39,134 bases of DNA from Kiritimatiellia bacterium. Its GTDB lineage: Bacteria; Verrucomicrobiota; Kiritimatiellia; UBA8416; JADHWI01. Below the pieces are notes generated by a model. That model had not been told where the DNA came from. It was given only the letters and a program-made list of their open reading frames with translations, and searched no databases. The stretch spans positions 1 to 39,134 of the forward strand of contig JASLPY010000051.1 in the NCBI GenBank assembly GCA_030744755.1, written 5' to 3'. Shown in pieces: positions 8,418 through 16,070 of this stretch. Within the stretch, counting starts at the first letter, position 1. Each line of letters begins with the position of its first letter. The position numbers and the translations under genes were made by a program.

Positions 8418-10493
8418 TTACTCCACGGTGTTTAGAGGCATGATCTCCGCCGTCAAGGTTGAAGTGATTCTCTGCGGGTAACCGTAAGCGCGGATGTCAT
8501 CAAAGATCTCCAAATCTATTACGACCGCCGAACGAAGCGGTTCTCCGTCTACCTCGATTTCCGCAATGCCATAATCGGAACTTCTCGTAAAAGTGCCCGA
8601 GATATCTACCGTGGTGCTTTCCCCCGGCCAGGTGATCACTACATCTTTTAGAAGCGGAGTCAGGAGTCCGTCGTTGCTGGAACCCAGCTCGGCCTGAAAC
8701 TGAACATAACGCTTTGATGAAATAGACAAGGACCCCGGAACACTCATGGCAGTTATGTTGGTCCACGCCTGGGCATCGGACATATCATTACTGGACGCGG
8801 AACGGACGCGCATTCCAACACTGCACCCTGCCGGCATGACCGAATTCCAGCCAATGCTGTTGTAAGATGGTGTATCCAGATGTGTGTCATAGATGCCGGA
8901 CGTATAAAGTCCTTTCTCTGGGTAAGAGACCATCAATGATGCAACCCCGTATATGCAGTTCGTCTCGATGACATCACTTCGCGAGCTCCAGGATGAAGAG
9001 ATCAGCGTTGCCTGGGCTGGAGCTGAGTTCGACGGTATGACATAACAACCCGCGGACGAATTACTGTACGCCATGTCCCATTGCCACGGGTTGCTCCATC
9101 CTGCAAGAGGATATACCAGGTGAGAAACAATGTAGCTTTTCTCGTCATCAATACTCATGCCGGACCAATCAGACTGTAATGATGTTCCGGGATTCACTAT
9201 TCCCCACGTGCTTCCTCCGAACTTAAGAAGCTTTTCCGTACCCGCCACCGTATCCATTGTGAGATTCGTGCCGCTGGCAGCTTCGGCAATATACGCATAC
9301 TGTATGCGCAGTCCCTGAGTTGGCGCTTCTCCGGATTTGAAGGTCACGCGGCAGTCGCGACCATTGCCGGAGAGAGTACCGGTTTCGCCTGTGTTACGTC
9401 CTGGAAGCAGTACCCGCACAGCAGTGGCGCTCATGGCATCGTAGTCGGGTGTGCGTCCTGTTGTGTCCCCCGTCACCAGGTTGGCCTCCCAGTTGGTTGT
9501 TATTCCACTGAGCGCGATAACGAAGTCTTTTGGAGACAGGGATTCATTGAACTCGACAAAGGTGTCTTCAGTGCTCTGGCCGGTCATTCTGAAGTTGGTT
9601 TCTTCCCACCGATCGTTGTCGAGTTCGAGCGTGAAATACTGGTCCTTAGCAGTCGCAGGAAAGTGTAGATCGTAGTTTCCACTCCAAGACCCGTTTGGTC
9701 TGTATGCAGCTACCGGGGCCGGCCCGGAGACGGCCTTGTGAGGGAGTTGGGCCTCACCTTGGCGTTCGCCGTATGACGGAGACATTGTCAAGGTATCTAT
9801 ACCGAACTTGTAACCACTGCTTGCGAGGTTCTTGTCAACCATCTTGAACGTGATCGTATGAGGGCCTGAGTCCAGCACAGCCGTACCAAGTGGCACGTTG
9901 ATGTCACGTGACATCTCTTTCGCATAGGCATCGTACTGGGTGCCACTCGGCTTCAGCGTCCAGTCGAAAAGGTTCTCAAAGACGACAATTGATGTTGCAC
10001 TATCGCCGTTGTGTGTCCCGCTGCCACTACCGTATTTGAGGACGTGTTCCACCTGGGCCTGTCTCTGGGCAGCGGTCAACGAGCTGTCTCGCGGGTCGAA
10101 CACGGTGAGTCGAAGCTGGTTTGGGCTGCTGTCCCACACGTGGTAGACCATCTGCTTGTCCCAGATAATCTCATCATCATCGCTTAGATCTACGGCCCCG
10201 TCTCCATCATCGTCTCGGGCCATGGGGAAACTCATTGCCGTGAATTGCTGCGAGTTCTCAGGAGCGAAACTCATCATAGACATCGAAGAAAGCCTCAAGT
10301 CTCGTTTGATTCGCTCCATCGACACCTGTACCTCAATGTCCAGCTCGTCCTGGGCCATGTTGCGGCTTGAACCCCTCAGAACGTACAGGAACCCCCTCAT
10401 AGACATCGCCAGAACGATCACCATTAGCAGCGCCGAGATGGAGATCTCCACGAGGGTGAATCCGCCTCTTCTCGAATGCCTGATTCTCATCAT
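8418..10493 (-). CDS. Large PilW/GspJ-like minor pilin
   Basis: A 691-residue protein with a class III prepilin leader: RRGGFTLVEISISALLMVIV at residues 9-28, cleavage after the second G, and Glu at +5. The helix continues through an AQDELDIEVQVSMERIKRDLR stretch typical of PilW/GspJ. Usual members have 200-350 residues; this one has more than 600 beta-rich residues behind the helix, with DDDGDGAVDLSDDDE (about 96-110) looking like a calcium loop. Its start overlaps the stop of the upstream PilV-like gene (ATGATGA), with GGAG inside that gene, so the two are translationally coupled. It is probably part of the tip or priming complex, with the large head possibly acting in adhesion or substrate contact (inference). 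Confidence 0.8.
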   Translation of the reverse strand: MMRIRHSRRGGFTLVEISISALLMVIVLAMSMRGFLYVLRGSSRNMAQDELDIEVQVSMERIKRDLRLSSMSMMSFAPENSQQFTAMSFPMARDDDGDGAVDLSDDDEIIWDKQMVYHVWDSSPNQLRLTVFDPRDSSLTAAQRQAQVEHVLKYGSGSGTHNGDSATSIVVFENLFDWTLKPSGTQYDAYAKEMSRDINVPLGTAVLDSGPHTITFKMVDKNLASSGYKFGIDTLTMSPSYGERQGEAQLPHKAVSGPAPVAAYRPNGSWSGNYDLHFPATAKDQYFTLELDNDRWEETNFRMTGQSTEDTFVEFNESLSPKDFVIALSGITTNWEANLVTGDTTGRTPDYDAMSATAVRVLLPGRNTGETGTLSGNGRDCRVTFKSGEAPTQGLRIQYAYIAEAASGTNLTMDTVAGTEKLLKFGGSTWGIVNPGTSLQSDWSGMSIDDEKSYIVSHLVYPLAGWSNPWQWDMAYSNSSAGCYVIPSNSAPAQATLISSSWSSRSDVIETNCIYGVASLMVSYPEKGLYTSGIYDTHLDTPSYNSIGWNSVMPAGCSVGMRVRSASSNDMSDAQAWTNITAMSVPGSLSISSKRYVQFQAELGSSNDGLLTPLLKDVVITWPGESTTVDISGTFTRSSDYGIAEIEVDGEPLRSAVVIDLEIFDDIRAYGYPQRITSTLTAEIMPLNTVE

Positions 10494-10933
10494 TCCGGTG
10501 GCTCCAGATAGTCTGTCAGGTAGGTTTGGATTACCTCGGGGTCATCGTCAAACTTGCGCGTGATACGGTCTCTCACCTCGATCTTGATGCTAATGAGAGA
10601 CAGGGAATCGGTCACATTAGAGACGGAGGTTGTCCGTTGGAAATTGCCGTCGATATCGGGGTTGCCGTCATCGTCCAGAATAACGCCGCTATCGACGAAA
10701 AGGTGGAGTTGATCGTAGTCAAAGCTCCTGGCCCTTTCCATGCGGTTTTTGGCGATATTGACAGCAATATACCGATCACGTGCCATGTCTGCTGCCTGGC
10801 GCACCTGTGTCACCAGGGCGCAGTACCCTCCGATACAGATGGCAAAGATGGCCAGCGCGACAATCGTCTCAATCAGCGTCAAGCCGCTGGATCCGAGCCT
10901 CTTTCGAGAAGCAAATCTGTTCTTCAGTGCCAT
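10490..10933 (-). CDS. PilV/GspI-like minor pilin
   Basis: A 147-residue protein with prepilin signature GSSGLTLIETIVALAIFAIC near residues 14-33 (G/L cleavage, Glu at +5), followed by a soluble part with NRMERARSFDYDQL, the usual layout of PilV/GspI. The ATG at 10933 has CGGAG about 8 bases ahead; an earlier TTG at 10954 is possible but less likely. A DDDGNPDIDG loop at about 85-94 could bind calcium. It is first in a unit with the PilW-like gene and is preceded by a strong sigma-54 promoter match at 10988-11003. Confidence 0.8.
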   Translation of the reverse strand: MALKNRFASRKRLGSSGLTLIETIVALAIFAICIGGYCALVTQVRQAADMARDRYIAVNIAKNRMERARSFDYDQLHLFVDSGVILDDDGNPDIDGNFQRTTSVSNVTDSLSLISIKIEVRDRITRKFDDDPEVIQTYLTDYLEPPE

Positions 10934-10987
10934 TTTGTAAACTCCGAGACGCAAATCTTCTTTTTCACGCTAACATAAGGAAAAGTA

Positions 10988-11003
10988 GCACTTTCCGTAC
11001 CAA
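10988..11003 (-). promoter_or_regulatory. Sigma-54 promoter for minor pilin unit
   Basis: The minus strand reads TTGGTACGGAAAGTGC followed by T. GG-N10-GC spacing is exact; the -24 box TGGTACG has one difference from TGGCACG and the -12 box is GTGCT. It lies about 55 bases ahead of the ATG at 10933, a normal leader length. An NtrC-type activator is encoded in the same locus. Confidence 0.7.
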
Positions 11004-11186
11004 TGGTAATAAAGCCAACGGTAGAGGCCGAGATCTTCTCTCAATCATTCTCAAATTAAAGAAAATGGCGGAAATTCACAACACCGCTACCGTCTAATCA
11101 AGTAGAGGAATCGGGAGGAATGTCGCAAGTTTAAAGGGAATCGACGCTGGAGAGCGTGCGTGACGTTTCCACAGGTGCGGTCTGGA

Positions 11187-11202
11187 TCGGTACAGTACCT
11201 GC
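11187..11202 (+). promoter_or_regulatory. Weak candidate sigma-54 promoter for GspG-like gene
   Basis: TCGGTACAGTACCTGC followed by T keeps the GG-N10-GC spacing and has CTGCT as the -12 box, but its -24 side (CGGTACA) is a poor match. It lies about 80 bases before the ATG at 11285. It may be chance; the main argument is that neighbouring pilin genes carry better matches. Confidence 0.35.
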
Positions 11203-11284
11203 TGTGCATTATATACTCTTGGAATGAGGCTGTTCTTGGAGGACTGCAGCTTCAGTGTTAATTACATTCTGAGGACTGAATGAA

Positions 11285-11782
11285 ATGAGAGCTCGAACAG
11301 ATAGATTGATTAATCGCAGGAATAAAAGTGCGGCGGCGTTTTCTCTCATCGAGATGATGATTGCTATAGCAATCATCGGTCTTCTGTTGGGGATTTCAAT
11401 ACCGCGGTATTCCAAGGTTCGGCACGAAGCCAACATAAGAGAGGCCGAGTCCGATGTGCAAATGCTCTCATCGGCCATAAAGCAGCTTGCCTGGGACACC
11501 GGGCGCTGGCCGCGTGCTCTTCGACGAGAAATCCAAGGCGATGCTGAATGCTGGGACCTGTCTTCCTCGGCTGCCGGGTTGATGGCTGAAGGCAATGGAT
11601 TCAGCAATTGGCAGGGCCCGTATCTCGTAGAGGTCCCTAAAGACCCCTGGGGCTCGGACTATTTCTTCGATCCCGACTACCGCATAGATGGTGTGATGAG
11701 ACCGGTCGTCGGTTCGTTCGGACCCAACAAGATCGGCCGTAACAAGTACGACAGTGACAATGTCTACGTCATCCTTGACTAA
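11285..11782 (+). CDS. GspG-like type II secretion pseudopilin
   Basis: A 165-residue protein. Prepilin motif at residues 18-37 (AFSLIEMMIAIAIIGLLLGI) with Ala instead of Gly before the cleavage Phe; Glu at +5 is present. The body contains LAWDTGRWP, NWQGPYLVEVPKDPWGSDYFF and a C-terminal IGRNKYDSDNVYVI. The GPYL..VP.DPWG.. signature is that of GspG, the major pseudopilin of type II secretion, and the DSDN tail matches its calcium site region. RBS GAGG lies about 9 bases before the ATG. It is divergent from the PilV-PilW unit and followed by the PAS protein gene 36 bases later. Its presence beside PilB and PilC points to a secretion-type pseudopilus or a mixed system. Confidence 0.85.
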   Translation: MRARTDRLINRRNKSAAAFSLIEMMIAIAIIGLLLGISIPRYSKVRHEANIREAESDVQMLSSAIKQLAWDTGRWPRALRREIQGDAECWDLSSSAAGLMAEGNGFSNWQGPYLVEVPKDPWGSDYFFDPDYRIDGVMRPVVGSFGPNKIGRNKYDSDNVYVILD

Positions 11783-11818
11783 TCCTGCCGCAAACCTCTA
11801 GGATTTAGAGTGGGCAAT

Positions 11819-12988
11819 ATGGGTAAGCGTTCAGAACTATCTAAGACGATGAGGATCGACCTGATCCCGGATGCGCCGGAAAACGGCAAATCCGGTAAGG
11901 AGAAGGTTCGTCGCCTGAGTGCTCCTAAGCGAACCACGCAGCAAATGAACCTGTCATCCACCCAGCAGGTGGACTCGCCTTACGATCAACTGCTCCAGAG
12001 CATTTACGATGCGGTTCTTATCACGGATTTCAGTGGAAGAATTGCGGATGCTAATCGCCGTGCGGTCGACTTCCTTCTAAGGCAGACTCACCAGCTCCGC
12101 AGCATGACAATCTTCGACGTCATATCCGGTGCAGACGAATCGCTGATTGAGGCTCTCCGCGAGAACCTCAAACTCGAGCGATATGCACTGATTCAAGCTT
12201 ACTGCGTGAGAAGCGATGGCACCATGTTCCCTTCCGAAATCGCGGTGAACAGGGTTTGCCTGGAAGGCGACGAGAGACTCTGTTTCTTCCTTCGGGATGT
12301 GACGGTACGCCGCCAGGCCGAGGAGATGCTGCGTACCGAGCACACCGCGATCCAGAACGCCGGCGACGGCATAGCGGTCGCCGATCTACTCGCGGTACTT
12401 GAGTATTCCAACCCCGCGGTTGCGAGGATGTGGGGTTATCAGACTGCCGATGATCTGCTAGGTGTTCCAGTTCAGAATCTTATGGATGATAAGGCCGCAG
12501 CAACATCCATGGTGCAGTCCCTGGTCGATGGCCAGAAGTCGTGGATCGGGGAGATGCCGGCAAGGCGCGCTGACGGAGGAGTTTTTGATATCCAGGTCTC
12601 GGTGGCCCGAAACATCAACTCCGACGGTGAAATGGTCGGTTTCGTATTCTCATTCATAGACATAGGGGATCGTAAGCGCGCCGAAGAGGCCCTGAGAGAG
12701 ACCGAGCGCCACGATGTCATGCTGGAAAGCCTCGGCGCCGCCTGTCATCACCTTGGTCAACCTGCTACGGTCCTGATGGGGAACTTGGAGCTTATGCAGA
12801 ACCGTATGGCCGTTTCAGGTGAAAACCGGAGTATGGAGCAACTCGTGCAAAGCAGCCTGGAAGCCATGGAAAGGCTCAAGGAAGTCCTTGACCGTCTTAA
12901 CTCTGTCCACGAGTATAAGACCACTACCTATACCGAACAGCCCATTGGTCGTGACGATATAGGAGAGAGTCGCATTCTCGATATCTGA
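11819..12988 (+). CDS. Two-PAS protein with H-box-like helix, no ATPase domain
   Basis: A 389-residue cytoplasmic protein without membrane segments. PAS domain 1 spans about 52-165 (SIYDAVLITDFSGRIADANR ... SDGTMFPSEIAVNR ... FFLRDVTVRRQAEE). PAS domain 2 spans about 172-290 (AIQNAGDGIAVADLL ... FSFIDIGDRKRAEEAL). A helix at about 302-365 contains ACHHLGQPATVLMGNLELM, which resembles the H-box of a histidine kinase dimerisation domain (His310/His311). The protein ends 24 residues after the helix pair: N, G1, F and G2 boxes of the ATP-binding domain are absent, and nothing downstream encodes them. The start could also be GTG at 11810. It follows the GspG-like gene and sits 5 kb from the NtrC-type regulator. 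It may sense a signal and act as a phosphotransfer or scaffold partner (inference). Confidence 0.75.
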   Translation: MGKRSELSKTMRIDLIPDAPENGKSGKEKVRRLSAPKRTTQQMNLSSTQQVDSPYDQLLQSIYDAVLITDFSGRIADANRRAVDFLLRQTHQLRSMTIFDVISGADESLIEALRENLKLERYALIQAYCVRSDGTMFPSEIAVNRVCLEGDERLCFFLRDVTVRRQAEEMLRTEHTAIQNAGDGIAVADLLAVLEYSNPAVARMWGYQTADDLLGVPVQNLMDDKAAATSMVQSLVDGQKSWIGEMPARRADGGVFDIQVSVARNINSDGEMVGFVFSFIDIGDRKRAEEALRETERHDVMLESLGAACHHLGQPATVLMGNLELMQNRMAVSGENRSMEQLVQSSLEAMERLKEVLDRLNSVHEYKTTTYTEQPIGRDDIGESRILDI

Positions 12989-13032
12989 CCGCAACTCCCT
13001 GTGATTCTTCCGTTTTCCCATCAATCATTCCC

Positions 13033-13356
13033 CTAGAGCTCGTGCCCTGTTACTGTGCAGGTAGGAGAAACACTGACATTGTTGTAGGCGTACGTTCCGC
13101 TACCGGGGCAGGCGGGTACACCGTGGCGCATGTACTCATTGACCTGGGCCTCGACCACTGCCCCGGTAGAGACCATACTGGCCATCGCCCATTGCTCCTT
13201 GGCGCTGTCGATCTGGCGCAGGTTATTGACGCAGGCGTTCTTCTGGGCTGTCGAACGGGCCTTTATGAATGCCGGGACTGCAATCGTGGCAAGCATTCCT
13301 ATGATTGCCACGACTATCATGATTTCAACCAACGTAAAACCAGCTTTCCTTCTCAT
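13033..13356 (-). CDS. Pilin-like protein 1 (tandem paralogue)
   Basis: A 107-residue prepilin: basic leader MRRKAG, cleavage at G/FTLVE, hydrophobic helix FTLVEIMIVVAIIGMLATIA, then KARSTAQKNACVNNLRQIDSAKEQWA. The C-terminal part has PACPGSGTYAYNN and PTCTVTGHEL, giving three cysteines in all. ATG at 13356 has GGAGG 8 bases ahead. The protein is very similar to the one encoded at 13593-13916 (same length, same cysteines), so the pair arose by duplication. The short length and CP..GTY..C..GH ending are common in pilins of PVC bacteria. It has its own sigma-54 promoter (13448-13463) and is convergent with the PAS gene. Confidence 0.88.
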   Translation of the reverse strand: MRRKAGFTLVEIMIVVAIIGMLATIAVPAFIKARSTAQKNACVNNLRQIDSAKEQWAMASMVSTGAVVEAQVNEYMRHGVPACPGSGTYAYNNVSVSPTCTVTGHEL

Positions 13357-13447
13357 GCTTTGTCCCTCCATGCACTCTCTCAAAACACTCAAAATTATGC
13401 CCTATCCGCCAAGGATTATCCAGTCGAATCTAGCACATAGATAATAA

Positions 13448-13463
13448 GCAGCAAACGTGCCAA
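13448..13463 (-). promoter_or_regulatory. Sigma-54 promoter for pilin-like gene 1
   Basis: The minus strand reads TTGGCACGTTTGCTGC followed by T. The -24 box TGGCACG is a perfect consensus match, GG-N10-GC spacing is exact and the -12 box is CTGCT. It lies about 92 bases ahead of the ATG at 13356. Confidence 0.8.
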
Positions 13464-13506
13464 GGCCCTCACAAGAGCAATTGACAGGGCATAAGTGCAT
13501 GTAACC

Positions 13507-13541
13507 AAAAAAAACAACCCCGGCGAACCTGGGGGTTGTTT
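13507..13541 (-). terminator. Rho-independent terminator of pilin-like gene 2
   Basis: On the minus strand a 9-bp stem (AACAACCCC pairing with GGGGTTGTT, loop of 10) is directly followed by a run of eight T. It lies 50 bases past the stop at 13593 and separates the two tandem pilin genes into independent transcripts. Confidence 0.88.
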
Positions 13542-13592
13542 CAGATTCCTGCTTGCTAGCCCATAGTGGGCCGGCAAACATCAATACTCGTC

Positions 13593-13916
13593 TTAGAGAG
13601 CATGACCGCTAACCGTACATGTGGGGTCAGCTGACAGGTTGTTGTAGGCATACGTGCCACTAGCTGGGCAGGTCGGAGTACCATCCTTGATGTAGGCGTT
13701 AACGTCCACCACCGTGACGGCGCCAGTCGTTGCACCCGAGGACAGAGCCCACTGCTCTTTGGCAGCGTCGATCTGACGAAGGTTGTTAATACATGCGTTA
13801 GTCTGCGCCTGGGTACGAGCCTTCACGAATGAAGGTATCGCTATTGCAGCCAACAGTCCTATGATCGCCACGACGATCATGATCTCTACCAGTGTGAATC
13901 CTGCCTTTTTCCTCAT
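13593..13916 (-). CDS. Pilin-like protein 2 (tandem paralogue)
   Basis: A 107-residue prepilin with leader MRKKAG, cleavage G/FTLVE and helix FTLVEIMIVVAIIGLLAAIA, followed by KARTQAQTNACINNLRQIDA, PTCPASGTYAYNN and PTCTVSGHAL. Cysteine positions match pilin-like protein 1; divergence is concentrated in the middle (SSGATTGAVTVVDVNAYIKD against SMVSTGAVVEAQVNEYMRH). ATG at 13916 has AAGGAGA about 6 bases ahead, stronger than that of its paralogue. With its perfect sigma-54 promoter (13995-14010), strong ribosome site and strong terminator it looks like a highly expressed major pilin gene. Confidence 0.9.
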   Translation of the reverse strand: MRKKAGFTLVEIMIVVAIIGLLAAIAIPSFVKARTQAQTNACINNLRQIDAAKEQWALSSGATTGAVTVVDVNAYIKDGTPTCPASGTYAYNNLSADPTCTVSGHAL

Positions 13917-13994
13917 CGCATTCTCCTTTCGGATTGGTGGGCTGCGAACCTTGCCCGTTAACAATATGAAGTGACCTGACAGCGGTCTTAATAA

Positions 13995-14010
13995 GCACTG
14001 GGCGTGCCAA
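13995..14010 (-). promoter_or_regulatory. Sigma-54 promoter for pilin-like gene 2
   Basis: The minus strand reads TTGGCACGCCCAGTGC followed by T: perfect TGGCACG -24 box, GG-N10-GC spacing and a GTGCT -12 box. It lies about 79 bases ahead of the ATG at 13916. Upstream AT-rich sequence could hold activator or IHF sites, but none is obvious. Confidence 0.82.
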
Positions 14011-14529
14011 GAGGCCAAGACAATCTTATTATGAGGAAAAATAGTACGGTAAACACCCTAATTTGAGCAAAACTGGCGGTTTTCGATCAAAAAGACGCCC
14101 GATTTGTGTGCTCGCACTATTGCAAGAGTGATATCATAGTCGAGAATCTTCACATGAATGAGAACGCCATTGTACAATCTGCGCCCATGTTGTTCACAAT
14201 TGTGCAGATCGGGTGCCGAAAAGAGGCGTCATTATTGATGAATATCAGATCAGAGGCAGAATGCTGGTATCGCAGGACTGAGAAGAGAGCCTGAGCTGGG
14301 GATTGGCGCACGGCTTTCCCTCTATGTGGGTGGTTCACGCCTACGGGCTGAATCCTACTGGGATGTGGCAAACTCTAAGCACGGTCCGCGTGGCCGCGGA
14401 CCCTCCCGGGGAGGGGCACCGGCCTCGGTGCCCATCGTGCGTGTGGGCAGAATATAAGTATCGGTGACAGGAGCGCATCAATGGCGGGCGAACCTGTGAT
14501 GAGCCGCTTCTTCAGATCAGCCTGTCTTG
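14011..14529. other. Intergenic between pilin 2 promoter and response regulator
   Basis: About 520 bp without a credible gene; short open frames on both strands have no recognisable features. The 3' part holds the palindrome pair at 14384-14433. The AT-rich part next to the pilin promoter (about 14011-14150) is where enhancer sites for the NtrC-type activator would be expected; no clear repeated site was recognised. Confidence 0.5.
14384..14433. repeat. Paired GC-rich palindromes, family B
   Basis: Two adjacent hairpins: GTCCGCG-TGGC-CGCGGAC (14384-14401) and GGGCACCG-GCCT-CGGTGCCC (14414-14433). The second has the same stem length and the same GCCT loop as the palindrome at 37219-37238, while the stem bases differ in a paired way. 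This is the signature of a dispersed REP-like family. Confidence 0.65.
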
Positions 14530-15903
14530 TTACTCAGCCTCTTCAGGAAGTTTCCTGTAGAGTGTGGCGAGACTTATCTTCAGGGCCTTGGCGGCTTTTT
14601 CTTTGTCGCCGCCTGTGTTGCTGAGGATCTGTTGGAGGTATTCCTTCTCCAGTTCTCTGAGGAAAGCCTTCAGGGATTTACAGCGACCCGCGCTGATTTC
14701 TCCCGGGCCAGCGGTGGCGCTAGCGGTGGAGACTGTTGTTGCCGCGACCTTCGGGGGCAGCACGTCGCGGGTGATTTTCTCCTCACGGGCAAAGGTCATC
14801 GCGTGTTTAACTGCATTTTCAAGCTCCCGGACGTTTCCGGGCCAGGAATATGATTCGAGGACGGCCGAGGCATCAGCATCGATGTTCGGTGGTGTCTGGC
14901 CCTGGGGCGTCTCTTTCCTCAAAACATGATAGACCAGCGGGAGAATGTCTTCCCGCCGTTCACGAAGGGGCTTTATCTCTATGGGAATGACACTGAGGCG
15001 GTAATAAAGATCTTCTCTGAAATCACCGTCCTTTATAAGGTCCTCAAGCGGTGTGTTTGTGGCTGCAAGAACTCGCGCGTCGATTGGTATGTTCTTGTTG
15101 CTTCCGACGCGGCGCACTTCCTTTTCCTGGAGAACTCTCAAAAGCTTTCCCTGGATGCTCAAAGGCATTGAACCGATTTCGTCGAGAAGAATCGTTCCGC
15201 CGCTTGCGGCTTCAAAAAGGCCTTCTTTGTCGGCTGCAGCACCGGTAAAAGCGCCTTTCACGTGACCGAACATCTCTGATTCCAGCAACGGTTCAGGGAG
15301 TGCGGCACAATTCACGGCCAGAAACTGTTTCTCTTTGCGGCGGCTGTAAGCGTGTATGGCTTTGGCTACCAGCTCCTTCCCTGTGCCGCTCTCGCCATAG
15401 ACAAGAATTGTTGTGTCGGTAGGACCTACGCGCCTGATCATGTCGCAAACATTCTGCATGGCCGGACTTTCGGCAACAATGCTCTCAAGGTGATACCGCG
15501 TTCCAAGCTGCGCCTTGAGGTCTGCGTTCTCTGTGATGGCCTTGTTATACTCCAGGGCCCTTTGAACCGTTATAAGGAGCTCGTCTACCTTGAATGGCTT
15601 CGTTACGTAATCAAAAGCACCCAGCTTAAGCGCATCGATGGCGGTTTCCACAGACCCGTAGGCAGTCAGCATAATGACGGACATCGCGGGCTTTTCGTTG
15701 TGTGCCTGCTTCAGAAGTTCCATTCCATTGATAGGTGACATGCGAATGTCGGAGATCATCAGGTCGAATTCCTCATCAGAAATGAGTTTCTGGGCTTCTT
15801 CACCGCCGGAGGCGGTTACTACATCGTAGCCTTCAGCTTTCAGGAGTGTGCTCAATACGCTGAGAATGCTCGGTTCATCATCGATAAGGAGGACCTTTGC
15901 CAT
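14530..15903 (-). CDS. NtrC-family sigma-54 response regulator (PilR-like)
   Basis: A 457-residue regulator. Receiver domain 1-120 with phospho-acceptor Asp52 (MISDIRM), acidic pair Asp8/Asp9 and Lys102 (VTKPF). AAA+ domain about 138-375: Walker A GESGTGKE (170-177), sigma-54 contact loop GAFTGA (217-222), Walker B GGTILLDEIG (235-244), and SWPGNVRELEN near its end. The Fis-type helix-turn-helix is at the end (GGDKEKAAKALKISLATLYRKL). ATG at 15903 has GAGGT 6 bases ahead. It activates RNA polymerase-sigma-54 when phosphorylated. Sigma-54 promoter matches in front of both pilin genes and the minor pilin genes in the same locus make those its likely targets, as PilR does for pilA. No full sensor kinase lies nearby. 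Confidence 0.92.
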   Translation of the reverse strand: MAKVLLIDDEPSILSVLSTLLKAEGYDVVTASGGEEAQKLISDEEFDLMISDIRMSPINGMELLKQAHNEKPAMSVIMLTAYGSVETAIDALKLGAFDYVTKPFKVDELLITVQRALEYNKAITENADLKAQLGTRYHLESIVAESPAMQNVCDMIRRVGPTDTTILVYGESGTGKELVAKAIHAYSRRKEKQFLAVNCAALPEPLLESEMFGHVKGAFTGAAADKEGLFEAASGGTILLDEIGSMPLSIQGKLLRVLQEKEVRRVGSNKNIPIDARVLAATNTPLEDLIKDGDFREDLYYRLSVIPIEIKPLRERREDILPLVYHVLRKETPQGQTPPNIDADASAVLESYSWPGNVRELENAVKHAMTFAREEKITRDVLPPKVAATTVSTASATAGPGEISAGRCKSLKAFLRELEKEYLQQILSNTGGDKEKAAKALKISLATLYRKLPEEAE

Positions 15904-16070
15904 CGTATTACCTCGATTCAGTATGCATTTCGCAATTTCTCTAAACTTCCACCCCAATGAGTCGAAAACAGGGCCGATAGGTTCATTTATTTCGTTTCAG
16001 GCGAAAGTGTATGGGAGAAATAGCTCTATGTAAAGCCAGAAGATTCTCACTTTTAAGATTGCGATATCTT

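Noticed and set aside
14106..14294. A 62-codon plus-strand frame in the pilin promoter region
   Set aside because: No ribosome site or recognisable features, and it lies in a likely regulatory stretch.
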